From contig JADFMN010000001.1 in assembly GCA_022563855.1 (NCBI GenBank), forward strand, positions 186,001 to 250,000: a stretch of DNA of 64,000 nucleotides, given 5' to 3'. How positions within the stretch are numbered: position 1 is the first letter of the stretch; each line of letters begins with the position of its first letter. This document shows, piece after piece, positions 62,119-64,000 of this stretch. A program made the translations under genes and the position numbers. The notes beneath the pieces are model-generated. The model had not been told where the DNA came from and searched no databases. It worked only from the letters and a program-made list of their open reading frames with translations. Origin of the DNA: Armatimonadota bacterium (GTDB taxonomy: Bacteria; Armatimonadota; Fimbriimonadia; Fimbriimonadales; Fimbriimonadaceae).

Positions 62119-62364
62119 CTAGCTTTCGATCCTCCGTTGGACCTCGGTTGTGTCGTCGAGCCGAACGATCATGTCCGTCTGGCGGTCACGCAACTCCTGG
62201 ACCTCACGTTCCAGCCTCGCAATCCGCGAACGGGCCTCCTCGTCCGGCCCGGCGTTCCTGTGAATGATCTCTGCCATCTTGCGCTGGTGTTTCGTCAGTA
62301 TGGCTACTACGGGAATCAGCACGAACAGCCCCGTGATGAGCACCATTAGAATTTCATCTGGCAT
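62119..62364 (-). CDS. Small membrane protein, paralogue of its neighbour
   Basis: 81 aa. One TM (LMVLITGLFVLIPVVAIL), TKHQRKMAEIIHRN, then a coiled coil (IARLEREVQELRDRQTDMIV). Same architecture as the downstream gene. Likely a tandem duplication; topology suggests a short periplasmic end and a cytoplasmic coiled coil. Confidence 0.78.
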   Translation of the reverse strand: MPDEILMVLITGLFVLIPVVAILTKHQRKMAEIIHRNAGPDEEARSRIARLEREVQELRDRQTDMIVRLDDTTEVQRRIES

Positions 62365-62439
62365 CTGAATCCTCTATCGCGCGGGAGCCTGACTCGTTGC
62401 GGTTTCCCGAAACTACGGATCCAAATTCTTCGGCGAAAA

Positions 62440-63801
62440 TCATGCCAGGCTGCCCATCGGATCCCACGGCTCGAGTTCTACCGGGTCTTGGTCGAGCACG
62501 GCGACGACGTCGGGGCTCAGGTACTTCTTGCTCACCACGACCTCGAAGCTGTACTCGTCGAACCACGGGTCGGACATCTGGAAGTACCCTTTGTCGCCAG
62601 GTTTGTCGCTCCACGAGTTCTCGACGCGCCACTTGCGCGGGCTCCCCGCGTCGTCCAGGTCGACGCCCGTGAAGACCATCGCGTGGTTCATCATCGAGTG
62701 GCCGTACTGCAGCCGCTCAGCCTTGCCGAGATCGATATCCTCTCCGTAGACAAGATCGAACGAGTAGAGGTCTGTGTCCATGACGCCGAGGTCCCGGTGG
62801 AGGTACTTTCCAACGTCGCAGCCGAACCAGACCGGCTCCCCGTCCTTGATCTGCTCGATCGTCGCTCGTTTCATCGTTTCGAGGTCGATGTTGACGTACG
62901 CGATGGGGTCTCCACCGACGACGTTGCCAAGGAACTTAACGGTGTACAGGCGCTTGAAGTCGTGCCCCGGTCGCGGGTCGTTGATCAGGCAGACGAGGTC
63001 GTCCAGATCGGCCTTGATGTAATCGTCGTAGAACTTCTGCGGCGTGATTTCCCCCGCCCGTTTGAACGCTTTGTCTTTATCGCGCCACTGCCACTCGAAC
63101 GACGTCGGCGGCACGCCAAGGTGCACGCAGAGCATTTTGTAGACCTGTGCCATCTGCCTCATCTTCGTGTCTCGAAGCTCTTGCTGTGTCGCTCCATTCT
63201 CGCTGGCGGTGCGGAGTTTGAAGGCAAATTCCCGCAACCGCCCGGTGACTTGGCCGTTCATGGGCCGAGTGGCTGAACTGCTGTCCGTCTCTGGCATCGC
63301 AGACTGCGGCACGACGCCGTACTTCTTGATGAGGTTGACGAACATGTGCCACTGGCCGCCGTCTTGGATCGGATCCGAGAGGAGGTGGTCCAAAAGCCTG
63401 CTACCGACCGGCTCATCCAGGGTCGCGAGGATGTTCTCCAAGAAGTAGTTCGACTTCTCTAGCTTGTCGTAAAAGCACAGGTACGACTGGCTGAGCTCGA
63501 ACGAATCGGAGAGGTTCATCTCCTTGATTGCCGTCACGCGGAAGGTGTTGAGCGCGGCGAAAAGCCAGCATCGGCCCGACTGCTTTTGGTGAGTTATGGC
63601 GTTCTCTTCCAGGTGATCGCTAAAGCTGTGATCGATCCTCGCCGCCACTTCGTGATTGACGGCAACCTTGGTCAGCGGGGACTGTGCTACCGCGTTCATC
63701 GCCTGCAGATTGGCGCTGTCGCCGGTGAACGCCGCCTGAAACTGATCAAGCGCTTCAGGTGTGAGTTCGGGCTTGGTGGACGTATCGAGGATCGTGCTCA
63801 T
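62440..63801 (-). CDS. pepC: C1-family aminopeptidase (bleomycin hydrolase/PepC)
   Basis: 453 aa from ATG 63801 (GTG 63807 is also in frame). Papain-fold active site in order: Cys78 in QSGRCWLFAALN, His in MMNHAMVFTGVD and Asn in WRVENSWSD, with DGGQWHMFVNLIKKYGVVP typical of the PepC/BLH group. A cytoplasmic aminopeptidase. The BLH-type C-terminal tail ends at PVELEPWDPMGSLA. A TAGACT hexamer 6 nt upstream supports the 63801 start. Confidence 0.92.
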   Translation of the reverse strand: MSTILDTSTKPELTPEALDQFQAAFTGDSANLQAMNAVAQSPLTKVAVNHEVAARIDHSFSDHLEENAITHQKQSGRCWLFAALNTFRVTAIKEMNLSDSFELSQSYLCFYDKLEKSNYFLENILATLDEPVGSRLLDHLLSDPIQDGGQWHMFVNLIKKYGVVPQSAMPETDSSSATRPMNGQVTGRLREFAFKLRTASENGATQQELRDTKMRQMAQVYKMLCVHLGVPPTSFEWQWRDKDKAFKRAGEITPQKFYDDYIKADLDDLVCLINDPRPGHDFKRLYTVKFLGNVVGGDPIAYVNIDLETMKRATIEQIKDGEPVWFGCDVGKYLHRDLGVMDTDLYSFDLVYGEDIDLGKAERLQYGHSMMNHAMVFTGVDLDDAGSPRKWRVENSWSDKPGDKGYFQMSDPWFDEYSFEVVVSKKYLSPDVVAVLDQDPVELEPWDPMGSLA

Positions 63802-63807
63802 GGGCAC

Positions 63808-63813
63808 AGTCTA
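63808..63813 (-). promoter_or_regulatory. -10-like hexamer TAGACT, leaderless pepC start
   Basis: TAGACT on the minus strand ends 6 nt before the pepC ATG at 63801 and overlaps the stop of the gene upstream. Confidence 0.38.
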
Positions 63814-64000
63814 CTCGGGCTTATCAAGCAGTGCCGAGGACTCGCCTGGCGAACTGAACTCAAAAACCGGCCCATTCCAGCTGGCTAGGCGCAGGTCATG
63901 CATCTTTCCGCCGGTGTATCGCCAGATGACCGTATGGAAAAACCTTCTCGCGATCCTGTTGTTGTCGGGGACCGGTACCTGCCACTTTCCGTGAAACGCG
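63811..64000 (-). CDS. Partial 3' end of an unidentified gene
   Basis: An open minus-strand frame runs from the window edge to a TAG at 63811-63813: FHGKWQVPVPDNNRIARRFF, HTVIWRYTGGKMHDLRLASW, NGPVFEF and a short polar tail. Composition looks coding and its stop abuts pepC, but no family is recognised. Confidence 0.45.
   Translation of the reverse strand, partial: AFHGKWQVPVPDNNRIARRFFHTVIWRYTGGKMHDLRLASWNGPVFEFSSPGESSALLDKPE

Noticed and set aside
63761-63994. Plus-strand frame at the window end
   Set aside because: Overlaps the pepC start and shows no motifs; the opposite minus-strand frame reads more like protein and abuts pepC as expected of an upstream gene.

Overview
The window is a moderately GC-rich bacterial chromosome segment, densely coding on both strands. 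It looks diderm: there is kdsA (Kdo/LPS), an MlaF-like ATPase, a LolA-like protein, a DsbD-type reductase and outer-membrane-barrel-like proteins. It also looks motile (fliK-flgD-flgE hook module) and cobalamin-using (MetH in two pieces, cobalamin adenosyltransferase). The mix of a split MetH, an acyl-ACP-reductase-like/'quinate dehydrogenase-like' gene pair, many Tat/ThuA/Gfo-Idh/TIM-barrel proteins and abundant short palindromic repeats suggests an Armatimonadota (Fimbriimonadia-like) genome. That placement is inference; there is no rRNA in the window.

Layout. 1-4.0 kb: Xaa-Pro peptidase (5' end missing), a VOC protein with a decayed copy of its tail, an MddA-like methyltransferase and ispG. 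4.2-9.6 kb: two related orphan hybrid histidine kinases. 9.7-12.5 kb: VOC protein, MFS transporter, msrA with an in-frame TGA, and a truncated haemoglobin. 12.6-23.3 kb: C-terminal half of MetH, gamma-glutamyltransferase, two hypotheticals, an AhpD-like gene with an in-frame TGA, threonine synthase, and the N-terminal half of MetH. 23.3-33.9 kb: S9 peptidase, lipoprotein, ThuA, porin-like protein, a TIM-barrel/oxidoreductase/FGE-like group, apbE, and a secreted Cys/His-repeat protein. 33.9-39.7 kb: lipoprotein and its decayed copy, tRNA-Lys, GNAT, and a ridA-led operon. 40-44 kb: flagellar hook operon with a strong terminator. 44-54 kb: GH-like protein, era, EEP protein, feoAB and a wecG-adenosyltransferase-lolA operon. 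54-64 kb: dsbD-kdsA, an esterase with a NIL-domain protein, leuA, a REP-associated transposase with REP hairpins, twin small membrane proteins, and pepC.

The most notable result is two apparent selenoprotein genes. In msrA (11461-12114) a TGA sits exactly at the catalytic Cys of the GCFW motif. In the AhpD-like gene (18056-18586, minus) a TGA sits exactly at the second Cys of the CxxC motif. Each TGA is followed, at the spacing expected of a bacterial SECIS, by a perfect short stem whose apical loop carries GGU. Ordinary gene calling would split or discard both genes. No selA, selB, selC or selD lies in the window, so the decoding machinery must be elsewhere if this reading is right.

Other points: about ten genes have a TAnnnT -10-like hexamer 6-10 nt before the start codon and mostly no Shine-Dalgarno, suggesting leaderless transcripts. 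The truncated haemoglobin lacks the proximal histidine. The gamma-glutamyltransferase carries an in-frame palindromic-repeat insertion. There is a RAYT/REP locus with a fresh tandem duplication. Several short repeat families recur between genes.
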